Shown: one piece after another, positions 41,858 to 50,653 of the stretch
Layout of the letters: each line of letters starts with the position of its first letter
Position numbering within the stretch: position 1 is the first letter of the stretch
Origin: Arthrobacter sp. 135MFCol5.1
Lineage (GTDB): Bacteria > Actinomycetota > Actinomycetes > Actinomycetales > Micrococcaceae
Length of the DNA stretch: 64,000 bases
NCBI RefSeq assembly: GCF_000374865.1
Contig: NZ_KB895453.1
Coordinates: forward strand, 186,001-250,000
Direction of reading: 5' to 3'
The notes under the pieces: generated by a model
Seen by the model: the letters and a program-made list of their open reading frames with translations, nothing else
Databases searched by the model: none
What the model was told of the DNA's origin: nothing
Made by a program: the position numbers and the translations under genes

Positions 41858-42807
41858 TGAGCACCGCAGAACGAACCACGTACGACGGCGGAACGCGGCA
41901 CAAGGCGGCGCCGGCACCTTCGGCGCAGACCGGCACCGTCCAGCCCCGCAAACGGCGCGGCGTCAACCGGGAAGGACTGGAAGCCGGCAGGCGAGGGACC
42001 CGCACCCTGCTCTGGATCCTGCTCGCGGCGGCCATGGTGCTGTACGGCTTCCCCTTCCTGTATCTGCTGTTCACGTCGTTCAAGACCCCCATCGACACCA
42101 TTGCGGTTCCACCCACGATCCTCCCCAGGGAGTGGACCCTGGAGAACTACGCCAATGCCCTGGGCCGGAACGGAGTCCCGGCCTCGTTCATCAACAGCAT
42201 CCAGACCGCCGTGATCAGCACGCTGCTTTCCCTTGTGCTGGCGGTACCGGCGGCCTATGGCATCACCCGGTACAAGACCCTTAGCGGCCGGATCTTCATC
42301 ATGGCCGCGCTGGTGACCCGGATGGTGCCCCCGGTGGCCATCGGCATCCCGCTGGCGTCCATGATGGCGTCAATGGGCCTTGCCGATACCCCCATCGCCC
42401 TGTCCATCGCGCACACCACCATCTCGCTGCCGCTCTCGATCTGGCTCATGTCCAGCTTCTTCGAGGCGGTGCCGAAAGACCTGGAAGAAGCTGCCACGGT
42501 GGATGGCTGCAGCAGGCTGGGCGCGTTGTGGCGGGTGGTGATCCCCGTGGTGTCCGGCGGTGTCGCCGTCACCGCGATCTTCGCCTTCCTGGCGTCCTGG
42601 AACGAGTTCCTTTTCGCCCTGTTGATGACGGCCATCCGTTCCCAGACAACGCCCGTGGTCATCGCGAACTTCCAGACCCAATTTGGCCTGGACTGGGGTT
42701 CCATGACGGCATTGGCCGCCGTCTACTCCATCCCGGTCATCCTTTTGACCCTGCTGCTGCAGCGCAAGATCGTGGCGGGCATGACGCTCGGCGCCGTCAA
42801 GGGTTAG
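41857..42807 (+). CDS. ABC sugar transporter permease 2 (MalG type)
   Basis: Inner-membrane permease of 316 residues. A longer basic cytoplasmic N-terminus (about 50 residues) precedes six helices. The coupling motif is EEAATVDGCSRLGALWRVVIP, and the C-terminus ends GMTLGAVKG as in MalG/UgpE proteins. The start codon overlaps the stop of permease 1. Confidence 0.92.
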   Translation: MSTAERTTYDGGTRHKAAPAPSAQTGTVQPRKRRGVNREGLEAGRRGTRTLLWILLAAAMVLYGFPFLYLLFTSFKTPIDTIAVPPTILPREWTLENYANALGRNGVPASFINSIQTAVISTLLSLVLAVPAAYGITRYKTLSGRIFIMAALVTRMVPPVAIGIPLASMMASMGLADTPIALSIAHTTISLPLSIWLMSSFFEAVPKDLEEAATVDGCSRLGALWRVVIPVVSGGVAVTAIFAFLASWNEFLFALLMTAIRSQTTPVVIANFQTQFGLDWGSMTALAAVYSIPVILLTLLLQRKIVAGMTLGAVKG

Positions 42808-42876
42808 ACCACCAGCAACGAGTAGCCTACTGGTAACCCCCAGGGGCATCACCAACCATAAGGACGTGGGACGCAG

Positions 42877-43920
42877 ATGAGTAACAGGAACATCGGGATC
42901 AAGGACGTGGCCGTAGCCGCCGGCGTGTCCGTGACGACTGTTTCCCACGTCCTCAACGAGGTTTCCTATGCCCGGATCAGCCCCGAAACCAGGGACAAGG
43001 TCCGGTCCGCCGCCGAGCAGCTGGGTTATGGCCCCAACCGGCTTGCGCAGGCCCTCCGGACCCAGCGGACCGGGATGCTGGGGCTGGTGAGCGAGGATAT
43101 CGCCACCACGCCCCACGCCGGCCGGATCATCCTGGGTGCCGATGAGGCCGCGAAGGCCCGGGGGTACAACCTCATGATCATCAACACCTCCGGTTCCGCC
43201 AGCCTCGAATCGAGGCAGGCGGATGTTGAGGCCCTCCTGGAGCGCCGGGTGGACGGGATCCTCTACGCCACCATGTACCACCGCACCGTGAAGCTGCCGG
43301 CGAACCTGGGCAGCGTGCCCTCCATCCTGGTTGACTCGGTGGCCACGGACGGCAACATCACAGCCGTGATTCCGGACGAAGAAGGTGGCGCACGCGCGGC
43401 TGTGGGTGCGCTCCTCGAGGCCGGCCACACGCGCGTGGGCTTCCTCAACAACACCGACGATGTCCCGGCGACACGGCAACGGCTCCACGCCTTCCGGGCC
43501 GCACTGGATGAGGCAGGGCTCGATGGCGGCACGGCGCCCGTGGAGGCGGCGGCCTCGGAGGTCCAGGGCGGTTACGAAGCGGCCCTGCGCATCCTGGCCC
43601 GCGACGACCGCCCCACCGGGCTCTTCTGCTACAACGACCGCATGGCGATGGGCGCCTACCGGGCCGCCGCGGAGCTGGGACTTTCCATCCCGTCCGACCT
43701 CTCCGTGGTGGGCTTTGATGACCAGGAACTCATCGCCGCGAACCTGCACCCGGGCCTCAGCACCGTCGCACTGCCCCATTACGAGATGGGCGCCTGGGCA
43801 ACCGAACACCTGATTGACGCCGTCGAGGGGAAGACGGACCTTTCCCTCATGGCACTGCATCCGACCATCCTGGGCTGCCCGCTGGTACGCCGCGATTCCA
43901 TCGCGGCCCCACGCCACTGA
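42877..43920 (+). CDS. LacI-family repressor of the fructan operon
   Basis: Regulator of 347 residues. The N-terminal helix-turn-helix and hinge read IKDVAVAAGVSVTTVSHVLN and PETRDKVRSAAEQLGY, and a periplasmic-binding-protein-like effector domain follows (LVDSVATDG; GFLNNTDDVPATRQR; VVGFDDQELIAANLHPGLSTV). It sits inside the operon, 69 bp after the permease. The 17-bp palindrome at 39549-39565 is the obvious operator. The inducer is probably the imported sugar or its intracellular product. Confidence 0.92.
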   Translation: MSNRNIGIKDVAVAAGVSVTTVSHVLNEVSYARISPETRDKVRSAAEQLGYGPNRLAQALRTQRTGMLGLVSEDIATTPHAGRIILGADEAAKARGYNLMIINTSGSASLESRQADVEALLERRVDGILYATMYHRTVKLPANLGSVPSILVDSVATDGNITAVIPDEEGGARAAVGALLEAGHTRVGFLNNTDDVPATRQRLHAFRAALDEAGLDGGTAPVEAAASEVQGGYEAALRILARDDRPTGLFCYNDRMAMGAYRAAAELGLSIPSDLSVVGFDDQELIAANLHPGLSTVALPHYEMGAWATEHLIDAVEGKTDLSLMALHPTILGCPLVRRDSIAAPRH

Positions 43921-43958
43921 GCAGCCAACCCTTCCACTTCCCGGAGGACCGCACCAAC

Positions 43959-45539
43959 ATGTCCACCTTCCTTGATGCCGCACGCCCGGAAACACCGGCC
44001 GGAACCGCCAGGTTTCGTCCAGCCATCCATTTCACGGCGAGGGACACTTGGCTGAACGATCCCAACGGCCTGGTGTTCCACGACGGCAAGTACCACCTCT
44101 TCTTCCAGAACAATCCGTTCGGCAACGTCTGGGGCAACATGTCCTGGGGCCACGCCACCTCTACCGACCTGCTGCACTGGACTGAACACCCGGTTGCCAT
44201 CGCCTGCGACGACGAGGAGGACATTTTCTCCGGCAGCGTCGTGGTGGACGACGGCAACACGGCCGGCTTTGGCTCTGCGGAGCAGCCCGCACTCGTGGCC
44301 ATCTACACCAGTGCCTTCAAAGCCGCCTCAGAATTGAACGGCACGCAGGCCCAGTCCCTTGCGTACAGCACCGACGGCGGCATGACGTGGCAGAAATACG
44401 ACGGAAACCCTGTCCTCACCAGGAATTCGGCGAACTTCAGGGATCCCAAGGTGTTCCGCTACCAAGGGGACCAGGGCTCGTACTGGGTCATGGTCGCGGT
44501 CGAAGCGCATCACCAGCAGGTGGTCTTCTACCGTTCGGACGACCTCAAGTCGTGGGATTTCCTGAGCGATTTCGGCCCGGCCAACGCCGACGCCGGTGAC
44601 TGGGAGTGCCCCGATCTCTTTCCCCTCGCTGTGGACGGGGATCCGGGCAACACCAAATGGGTCCTGATCGTCAACGTCAACCCCGGCGCAGTGGCAGGGG
44701 GGTCCGGCGGCCAGTACTTCGTGGGCCAGTTCGACGGCGCCCGGTTCGTTCCGGACGCAGGTTCCCTCGTGGCTCCGGCCGGGCTGCGTACCGTCCCGGA
44801 CCCTTCGGAGGCTGCGGCGGCGCTGCGGGAATGCCTCTGGCTTGACTGGGGACGCGACTGCTACGCCTCTGTCTCCTTCAGCAACGCCCCGGACGGCCGC
44901 CGCATCGTCATCGGCTGGATGAACAACTGGGATTACGCCAACGAACTGCCCACCGCACCCTGGCGGTCGTCCATGACCCTGGCCCGCGAATTGCGGCTCG
45001 CCACGGTCAACGGCTCCGCCCGCCTGGTCCAGCAACCAGTCCTGGCAGGGCGAGGCCAGGAGGGAAGGCTCCCGCGTGCCACAGAGCTGACGGACGCGGG
45101 ATTGCGTGAGCTGAACGCCGCAGGCCTGCGGCTGCCGGACGCAATCCCCGGCGCCGCCCAGTTCATCGAGGCCGAGCTTGCTCCTGGCGGTGCTGACCGG
45201 ATCGAGGTCCGGATCTTCGGCAGCAGCGACCGGACGACGGGCGCCGTCCTGAGCTACGACACAGCCAGCGCCCGGCTCAGCCTTGACCGTCGGCACTCAG
45301 GCGACACCGGCTTCCATGCCAAGTTCGCCTCGGTCGAATCAGCCCCGCTGGTCCTGGAAGACGGTGTCCTCAAGCTGCAGATCGTCGTCGACCACTGCTC
45401 CGTGGAGGTCTTTGCACAGGGGGGCAAGGTGGTGATGACCGACCTCGTCTTCCCTGGCGCCGGGCACCTGCAGACCTGGCTCTCGGCCGACGGGGGCCAG
45501 GCAACCGTGCTGCACCTCGCGGTTTCATCACTTACCTAA
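43959..45539 (+). CDS. GH32 beta-fructosidase, cytoplasmic
   Basis: Glycoside hydrolase family 32 enzyme of 526 residues with a five-bladed propeller and C-terminal beta-sandwich. The nucleophile motif WLNDPNG (Asp34), the FRDPK transition-state motif and the acid/base motif ECPDLF are intact. There is no signal peptide, so it acts on imported substrate. This agrees with cleavage of short beta-fructosides such as inulobiose or sucrose. It lies between lacI and the fructokinase gene and should release free fructose for that kinase. Confidence 0.92.
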   Translation: MSTFLDAARPETPAGTARFRPAIHFTARDTWLNDPNGLVFHDGKYHLFFQNNPFGNVWGNMSWGHATSTDLLHWTEHPVAIACDDEEDIFSGSVVVDDGNTAGFGSAEQPALVAIYTSAFKAASELNGTQAQSLAYSTDGGMTWQKYDGNPVLTRNSANFRDPKVFRYQGDQGSYWVMVAVEAHHQQVVFYRSDDLKSWDFLSDFGPANADAGDWECPDLFPLAVDGDPGNTKWVLIVNVNPGAVAGGSGGQYFVGQFDGARFVPDAGSLVAPAGLRTVPDPSEAAAALRECLWLDWGRDCYASVSFSNAPDGRRIVIGWMNNWDYANELPTAPWRSSMTLARELRLATVNGSARLVQQPVLAGRGQEGRLPRATELTDAGLRELNAAGLRLPDAIPGAAQFIEAELAPGGADRIEVRIFGSSDRTTGAVLSYDTASARLSLDRRHSGDTGFHAKFASVESAPLVLEDGVLKLQIVVDHCSVEVFAQGGKVVMTDLVFPGAGHLQTWLSADGGQATVLHLAVSSLT

Positions 45540-45552
45540 GGAAGGGTCCAGA

Positions 45553-46497
45553 ATGTCAACAGCCCCGCACCTCCCCGGTGGTTCCGGTCCGGACGTGATC
45601 GTGGTCGGTGAAGCCTTGGTGGACATTGTCGCCTCAGCCCACGGCACGGCTGAACATCCGGGCGGATCACCGGCAAACGTCGCCTACGGACTCGGCCGCC
45701 TGGGCGTCGATACCGCACTCCTCACCTCGATCGGCGTGGACCGCCATGCAACGGCCATCGAAGAACACCTTCGAAGCGCCGGCGTACGCCTCCTGCCCGG
45801 TTCCAGGCGGCCGGGCACGAGCGCTACCGCCACCGCCGTCCTGGCTGCGGATGGATCAGCCCGGTATAACTTCGACATCCACTGGGACCTGCCACGAACG
45901 GCGCCTGCCACGCTGCCCAAAATCCTGCACACCGGTTCCATCGCCTCCTTCCTGGCGCCGGGGGCGGCAGCAGTCCGGGACCTCCTTGAGCAATCACACC
46001 GGCGCTGCGTTGTGACCTACGACCCCAACATCCGCCCCGCGCTGCTCGGCAGCCACGTCCAGGCGAAGACCACCTTCGAGGAACTCATCCCGTTCACCGA
46101 AGTGGTCAAGCTCAGCGACGAGGACGCCCACTGGCTCTATCCGCGGCGGCCACTGGAGGAAGTGTCACGCCATCTCCTGGCCTTGGGCGCCGGGCTTGTC
46201 GCCATCACCAAGGGATCGGACGGCTCCATGCTGGCAACACGGGACGCCCAAGTGCTGGTTCCCCCGGTCACCGCCGCGGTGGCTGACACCATCGGGGCCG
46301 GCGACTCCTATATGTCCGCCCTGATCTACGGGCTCCTGATGCGCGGCGCAGACGGACTGGCGCCGTCAGTCCTCGAAGCGCTGGGACGGATGGCGTCAAA
46401 GGCCGCCGCCATCACGGTTGGCCGCCCCGGTGCCCAACCGCCAACATTGGATGAACTGCAGTCAGACGCGCCTCAACACCAGCCGGCGAACCAGTGA
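45553..46497 (+). CDS. Fructokinase, PfkB family
   Basis: Ribokinase-like sugar kinase of 314 residues. The N-terminal GEALVDIV and GGSPANVAYGLGRLG motifs are those of fructokinases, and the C-terminal ATP and anion-hole motif DTIGAGDSYMSAL has the catalytic aspartate. It phosphorylates fructose released by the GH32 enzyme (13-bp gap). AAGGAAG precedes the ATG. Confidence 0.92.
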   Translation: MSTAPHLPGGSGPDVIVVGEALVDIVASAHGTAEHPGGSPANVAYGLGRLGVDTALLTSIGVDRHATAIEEHLRSAGVRLLPGSRRPGTSATATAVLAADGSARYNFDIHWDLPRTAPATLPKILHTGSIASFLAPGAAAVRDLLEQSHRRCVVTYDPNIRPALLGSHVQAKTTFEELIPFTEVVKLSDEDAHWLYPRRPLEEVSRHLLALGAGLVAITKGSDGSMLATRDAQVLVPPVTAAVADTIGAGDSYMSALIYGLLMRGADGLAPSVLEALGRMASKAAAITVGRPGAQPPTLDELQSDAPQHQPANQ

Positions 46498-46517
46498 GAA
46501 CACCAAGGAAAGAAGCT

Positions 46518-47885
46518 ATGTCCAGCAGCAACTACTACGACGTGACGGCGTGGCCCATCGGAAACCCGGCCCAGGACGTCGGGGAAGTCATCAACAGCAT
46601 CATCGCGGACGTCAAAGAACGGCAGACCGCCACCGATGTGGACCACGGCGGAAAGCCGGGCGCGGTGATCTACCTGCCGCCCGGAGACTACCGGCTCCGT
46701 ACCCAAGTGGTGATCGACGTCAGCTTCCTCAAGATCCAAGGTTCGGGACACGGCTTCACGTCATCGAGCATCCGATTCAATGTTCCCGAAGGCGAATGGC
46801 CCGACCTGCACGAACTGTGGCCGGGAGGCAGCCGGATCCTCGTGGACCTCGTTTCCGGTGGTGAGGCAGGGGACGCAGCGGGAGCCGCCTTCCTCATAAA
46901 GCGGGACGGCAGCCCGCGGATCAGCTCCGTGGAGTTCTCCAATTTCTGCATCGACGGCCTGCACTTCGTTCAGGACGGTTCGGGCCTTCACCCGGAGAAC
47001 ACCTACGTCAACGGCAAAACCGGCATCTACGTGGCGAGCGCCAACGATTCGTTCCGCATCAACGGCATGGGGTTCGTCTATCTCGAGAACGCACTGACCA
47101 TTCACAACGCGGACGCACTGTCCATCCACGACAACTTCATCGCTGAATGCGGAAGCTGCATCGAACTGCGCGGCTGGGGGCAGGCATCGAAGATCACGGA
47201 CAACCTGGTGGGAGCCGGCTTCAAAGGCTATTCAATCTATGCCGAGAACCACGGCGGACTGTTGGTCACTGCCAACAACGTCTTTCCCCGGGGTGCGAGC
47301 AGCGTCCACCTCATGGCGGTCACGCGGTCGAGCGTGAGCAACAACCGGCTGCATTCCTTCTACCCCGGGATGGTGGTCCTTGCGGAAGGCAGTTCCGAGA
47401 ACCTTGTGGCCACCAACCATTTCCTGCGCGACCACGAGCCCTGGACGCCTTTCCTGGGGATCGGCAACGGGCTGGATGACCTCCACGGGCTGCTGTCCGT
47501 CAGTGGCAACAACAATTCGATTATCGGCAACCATTTCTCCGAAGTCATCGATTCGCAGACCATCCGGCCGGAGGGCGCCACCCCGGTGATCATTCGGCTG
47601 GTGGAAGGGTCAGCCAACTTCGTCTCCAACAACCATGTGGTTGCCCTCGACGTCAATGCCACCTCGAGCGACTCCTGCTTTGAGGCGCAGGTGGACGCCC
47701 TCCTGGCCACGGACGCTGCCGACGGGCTCGCCGTCACGGCCGTACAGGTCGATGCCGGATCCACCCGCAATACGATCCTTGACTCCGGAACCGAAGCCCA
47801 GGTGGCCGCCGACAGGGCAGCCAACGCTGTCAGGGCAACCCCGTCAGTAGGTGTCCGGGCTGTTACGGGGCCGGCGGGCCAGTAG
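46518..47885 (+). CDS. GH91 enzyme, probable difructose anhydride III hydrolase
   Basis: Right-handed beta-helix protein of 455 residues resembling inulin fructotransferases and DFA IIIases. Seen: YYDVTAWPIGNPAQDVGEVI, LPPGDYRL, NGKTGIYVASANDSFRINGMGFVYLE, and the active-site stretch HDNFIAECGSCIELRGWGQ, where D205 and E216 match the catalytic pair of the family. Secreted inulin fructotransferases have a signal peptide; this protein has none and starts directly at the catalytic fold (ATG 46518, AGGAAAG upstream). In an operon with importer, GH32 and fructokinase, hydrolysis of imported difructose anhydride III to inulobiose is the best reading. An intracellular fructotransferase is the alternative. 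Confidence 0.85.
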   Translation: MSSSNYYDVTAWPIGNPAQDVGEVINSIIADVKERQTATDVDHGGKPGAVIYLPPGDYRLRTQVVIDVSFLKIQGSGHGFTSSSIRFNVPEGEWPDLHELWPGGSRILVDLVSGGEAGDAAGAAFLIKRDGSPRISSVEFSNFCIDGLHFVQDGSGLHPENTYVNGKTGIYVASANDSFRINGMGFVYLENALTIHNADALSIHDNFIAECGSCIELRGWGQASKITDNLVGAGFKGYSIYAENHGGLLVTANNVFPRGASSVHLMAVTRSSVSNNRLHSFYPGMVVLAEGSSENLVATNHFLRDHEPWTPFLGIGNGLDDLHGLLSVSGNNNSIIGNHFSEVIDSQTIRPEGATPVIIRLVEGSANFVSNNHVVALDVNATSSDSCFEAQVDALLATDAADGLAVTAVQVDAGSTRNTILDSGTEAQVAADRAANAVRATPSVGVRAVTGPAGQ

Positions 47886-47905
47886 GGAAACGACCGGTGC
47901 AGCAC

Positions 47906-47942
47906 AAGGTCCCCGGTGCCGGTACCGGCCACCGGGGACCTT
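47906..47942. terminator. Bidirectional terminator after the fructan operon
   Basis: Perfect 13-bp stem (AAGGTCCCCGGTG 47906-47918 with 47930-47942) plus an inner palindrome lies between the convergent GH91 and MHS-transporter genes, 11 bases before the latter's stop. Confidence 0.78.
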
Positions 47943-47953
47943 CCGCCGGGATT

Positions 47954-49240
47954 CTAGTGCGTCAGGTCCTTGCCCTTGGTTTCGGGGATGGTGAACACGA
48001 AGGCCGCACTGATCACCAGCAGGAGCACCGCATAGACGTTGAACACCTGCGGTGCGCCCAGCGAGGACCCCAGCCACTGCTGCAGGTAGGGGGCGGTGCC
48101 GCCGAAGACCGCCACGCAGATGGAGTAGGGGACGCCCACCCCCACGGTACGGATCGACGTCGGGAACAGCTCGGCGTAGACAGCCGGAACGATCGCTGCG
48201 CTGGCGGCGATGAAGACCAGCATGACGGACATGCTCACCGCCAGCTGCCAGGCGGAGTCCTTGAGCAGGGCCGTCATCGGGAAGTGCATGATCCCTGCGC
48301 CGATGGCCCCGGCCCAGAGGACTTTCTTGCGGCCGATCCGGTCTGAGAGCTTGCCCCAGACCGGCAGCGCCGCGATGAAGACGATGTTGGCGGCCACGCC
48401 TGCCCAGAGTGCCTCGCCGCGGTCGATCTTCAGCGCCGTGGTGGCGTAGCTTGGCGCCACCACACCCCAGATGTAGTAGATCACCGTAAGGCCAACGGTC
48501 AGGCCGACCACCTGCAGCGCCTGCTTGCGGTAGCGGACAATCTGCGGCCAGATCGCAGCCCGCTTGGCCGTGGCTGCCCCCTCAAACGCTTCGGTTTCAT
48601 GCAGCCGTGACCGCATGATCAATGCGTACAGGCCCATGGCCGCGCCGATCAGGAACGGGATCCGCCAGCCCCAGGCGTTCATCGCTTCCGTGGTCAGCGC
48701 CATGTTCAGGACAGCCCCCAGGAGGGTGCCGAACAGGATCCCCACGGTTCCGGACGTGTAGATCAGCGTGGCCCAGAATCCGCGGTGCTCCTTGGGTGCC
48801 ATTTCGGACAGGTACGTTTGCGACGACGGCAGCTCCCCGCCGTGGGCCAAGCCCTGGACCAGCCGTGCCACCAGGAGCATGAGTGACGCGAACGCGCCGA
48901 CGCTGGCGAAGGTTGGCGCAACACCGATCATCAGGCTGCCCAGCGAGGCAAGGCCCACGGCGAGCGTCATGGAAGTCTTCCGGCCCACCCGGTCGCCGAT
49001 CCAGCCGAACAGGAACCCGCCGAACGGCCGGGCCACGAAGCCGACGGCGAAGATCGCCAGGGTGGACAACACGGCCGATGCCGGGTCTTCCTTGCTGAAG
49101 AGCTGGCTGGCGATGAAGGGGGTGAACGTGGCATAGATTGCCCAGTCGTACCACTCAACGGCGTTTCCGATGCCGGTGCCAACGATGGTTTTCGCGGTGG
49201 ACATGCGTCCAGTCTGGGGCTTGCTTACTGCGACGGACAT
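47954..49240 (-). CDS. MHS-family MFS transporter
   Basis: Metabolite:proton symporter of 428 residues with twelve helices. Signatures: GNAVEWYDWAIYATFTPFI in helix 1, FGWIGDRVGRKTSM after helix 2, RLVQGLAHGGELPSSQTYLSEMAP, SDRIGRKK, and a PETKGKDL C-terminus. Relatives carry dicarboxylates, betaines or aromatic acids. It is followed after 56 bp on the minus strand by no further gene of the same direction except upstream amidohydrolase at 49297, with which it probably forms a transcript (amidohydrolase first). An N-acyl amino acid or peptide-like substrate is therefore possible but unproven. Confidence 0.85.
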   Translation of the reverse strand: MSVAVSKPQTGRMSTAKTIVGTGIGNAVEWYDWAIYATFTPFIASQLFSKEDPASAVLSTLAIFAVGFVARPFGGFLFGWIGDRVGRKTSMTLAVGLASLGSLMIGVAPTFASVGAFASLMLLVARLVQGLAHGGELPSSQTYLSEMAPKEHRGFWATLIYTSGTVGILFGTLLGAVLNMALTTEAMNAWGWRIPFLIGAAMGLYALIMRSRLHETEAFEGAATAKRAAIWPQIVRYRKQALQVVGLTVGLTVIYYIWGVVAPSYATTALKIDRGEALWAGVAANIVFIAALPVWGKLSDRIGRKKVLWAGAIGAGIMHFPMTALLKDSAWQLAVSMSVMLVFIAASAAIVPAVYAELFPTSIRTVGVGVPYSICVAVFGGTAPYLQQWLGSSLGAPQVFNVYAVLLLVISAAFVFTIPETKGKDLTH

Positions 49241-49296
49241 GGTGTTCTTCCTGGTCGGTTGGGTTCGGGGGAGGCAGGTTGCGCTGGTGTCGGAGC

Positions 49297-50523
49297 CTAG
49301 GAGGCCGGGGCGAGGGCACCCAGCCGCGACATGGCGAGTTCCGCGTACAGCGCGGCCCCGTCAGCCAGCACGCCGTCGTCGAACGTTGCGTACGGTGAGT
49401 GGTTGAACGGTGAGGTGGCCGGATCGCCGCCGGGGGCCACGGCGCTGAGGCCCACGAAGGTGCCGGGCACCTCGGCCAGCACCCTGGAGAAGTCCTCGGA
49501 GCCGCTGAGCGGGGTTGCCCAGCGTGAGAGCCGGCGCTCGCCGAACAGTTCGGTGATCACCCTCTCGGCCGTGCGTGTTTCGTCCTCGCTGGTGATGGTG
49601 AGGGGGTATTCCTGCAGGTAGTCGACGGCCACCTCCACCCCGTGCGCTGCCGCGATCCCCTTCAGCAGGCGCGGGACCGCGTCCATCATCTTGTGGCGTG
49701 ATGCGTCGGAAAAGGTCCGGATGGTGGCCTCGATGCGGGCCGATTCGGGGATGACGTTCCGTTTGGTGCCGGCATGCAGCACGCCCACTGACAGGACCAC
49801 GGGATCGAACATGTTGAACTGCCGGGTGACCATCACCTGCAGGGCGGTCACCATCTCGGCGGCAACGGTGACCGGGTCCTTGGCCGAATGCGGCGCAGAA
49901 CCGTGGCCGCCGGCTCCGAGGACCGTGACTTCCAGCCCGTCCGAGGCGCTGAGCATGACGCCGGGCTTGGTGCAAAAGGTGCCGTGCGGCTCCAGTGCGG
50001 AGAACACGTGCATTCCGTAGGCTGCCTGGACGCGGGTTCCGGTGGCGTCCAGGACGCCTTCGCGGATCATGTAGCTTGCGCCGTCGAACCCTTCCTCGCC
50101 CGGCTGGAACATGAGGACGACGTCGCCGCCGAGCAGGTGCTTCTTGTCGGCCAGGAGCGTTGCGGCTCCCACGAGCATGGAAGTGTGCAGGTCGTGGCCG
50201 CAGGCGTGCATGGCCCCGTCCGCCTGCGACGTAAAGTCGACGCCGGTCTTCTCCTGCACGGGCAGTCCGTCCATGTCGGCGCGCAGCAGGACTGCGGGGC
50301 GGGGGCCAACGGACTCCCCTCCGGGGTGCCCGCCGCGCAGGACTGCGGTGACCGACGTCGTGTCCTTGCCCAGCGTGATCTCAAGGGGGAGTCCGTCCAG
50401 TGCCTGGAGCACCTTCTCCTGGGTGCGGGGGAGTTGGAGTCCGATTTCCGGTTGGCGGTGAAGGTCGTGGCGCAGGCGGATGAGCTCTTCCTGCAGGTCC
50501 GTGGCGTCGGCGGTGGTGGGCAC
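49297..50523 (-). CDS. M20-family amidohydrolase (hippurate hydrolase/IAA-amino acid hydrolase-like)
   Basis: Metallo-amidohydrolase of 408 residues. Metal ligands and catalytic residues are visible in LRADMDGLPV, MHACGHDLHTSML and QPGEEGFDGA. The dimerisation domain begins around GLEVTVLGAGGHGSAPHSAKDP, and SGSEDFS lies near the end. Members remove acyl groups from N-acyl amino acids. The GTG start at 50523 has AAGGAG six bases upstream; a longer form from 50547 would put the ribosome site inside the gene. Divergent from the Lrp-type regulator, which probably controls it. Confidence 0.9.
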   Translation of the reverse strand: MPTTADATDLQEELIRLRHDLHRQPEIGLQLPRTQEKVLQALDGLPLEITLGKDTTSVTAVLRGGHPGGESVGPRPAVLLRADMDGLPVQEKTGVDFTSQADGAMHACGHDLHTSMLVGAATLLADKKHLLGGDVVLMFQPGEEGFDGASYMIREGVLDATGTRVQAAYGMHVFSALEPHGTFCTKPGVMLSASDGLEVTVLGAGGHGSAPHSAKDPVTVAAEMVTALQVMVTRQFNMFDPVVLSVGVLHAGTKRNVIPESARIEATIRTFSDASRHKMMDAVPRLLKGIAAAHGVEVAVDYLQEYPLTITSEDETRTAERVITELFGERRLSRWATPLSGSEDFSRVLAEVPGTFVGLSAVAPGGDPATSPFNHSPYATFDDGVLADGAALYAELAMSRLGALAPAS

Positions 50524-50653
50524 GTGGCACTCCTTGGCAATTGGCATTCGGGCTTGTGGACTATTCTGGAGTGGCGTGGTTCACACTCAGCGAAACCGCT
50601 GGAATTATGCTCGAAGCCACGCTTTGGAACAGGATTCACGCAAAGGAAGAGCT

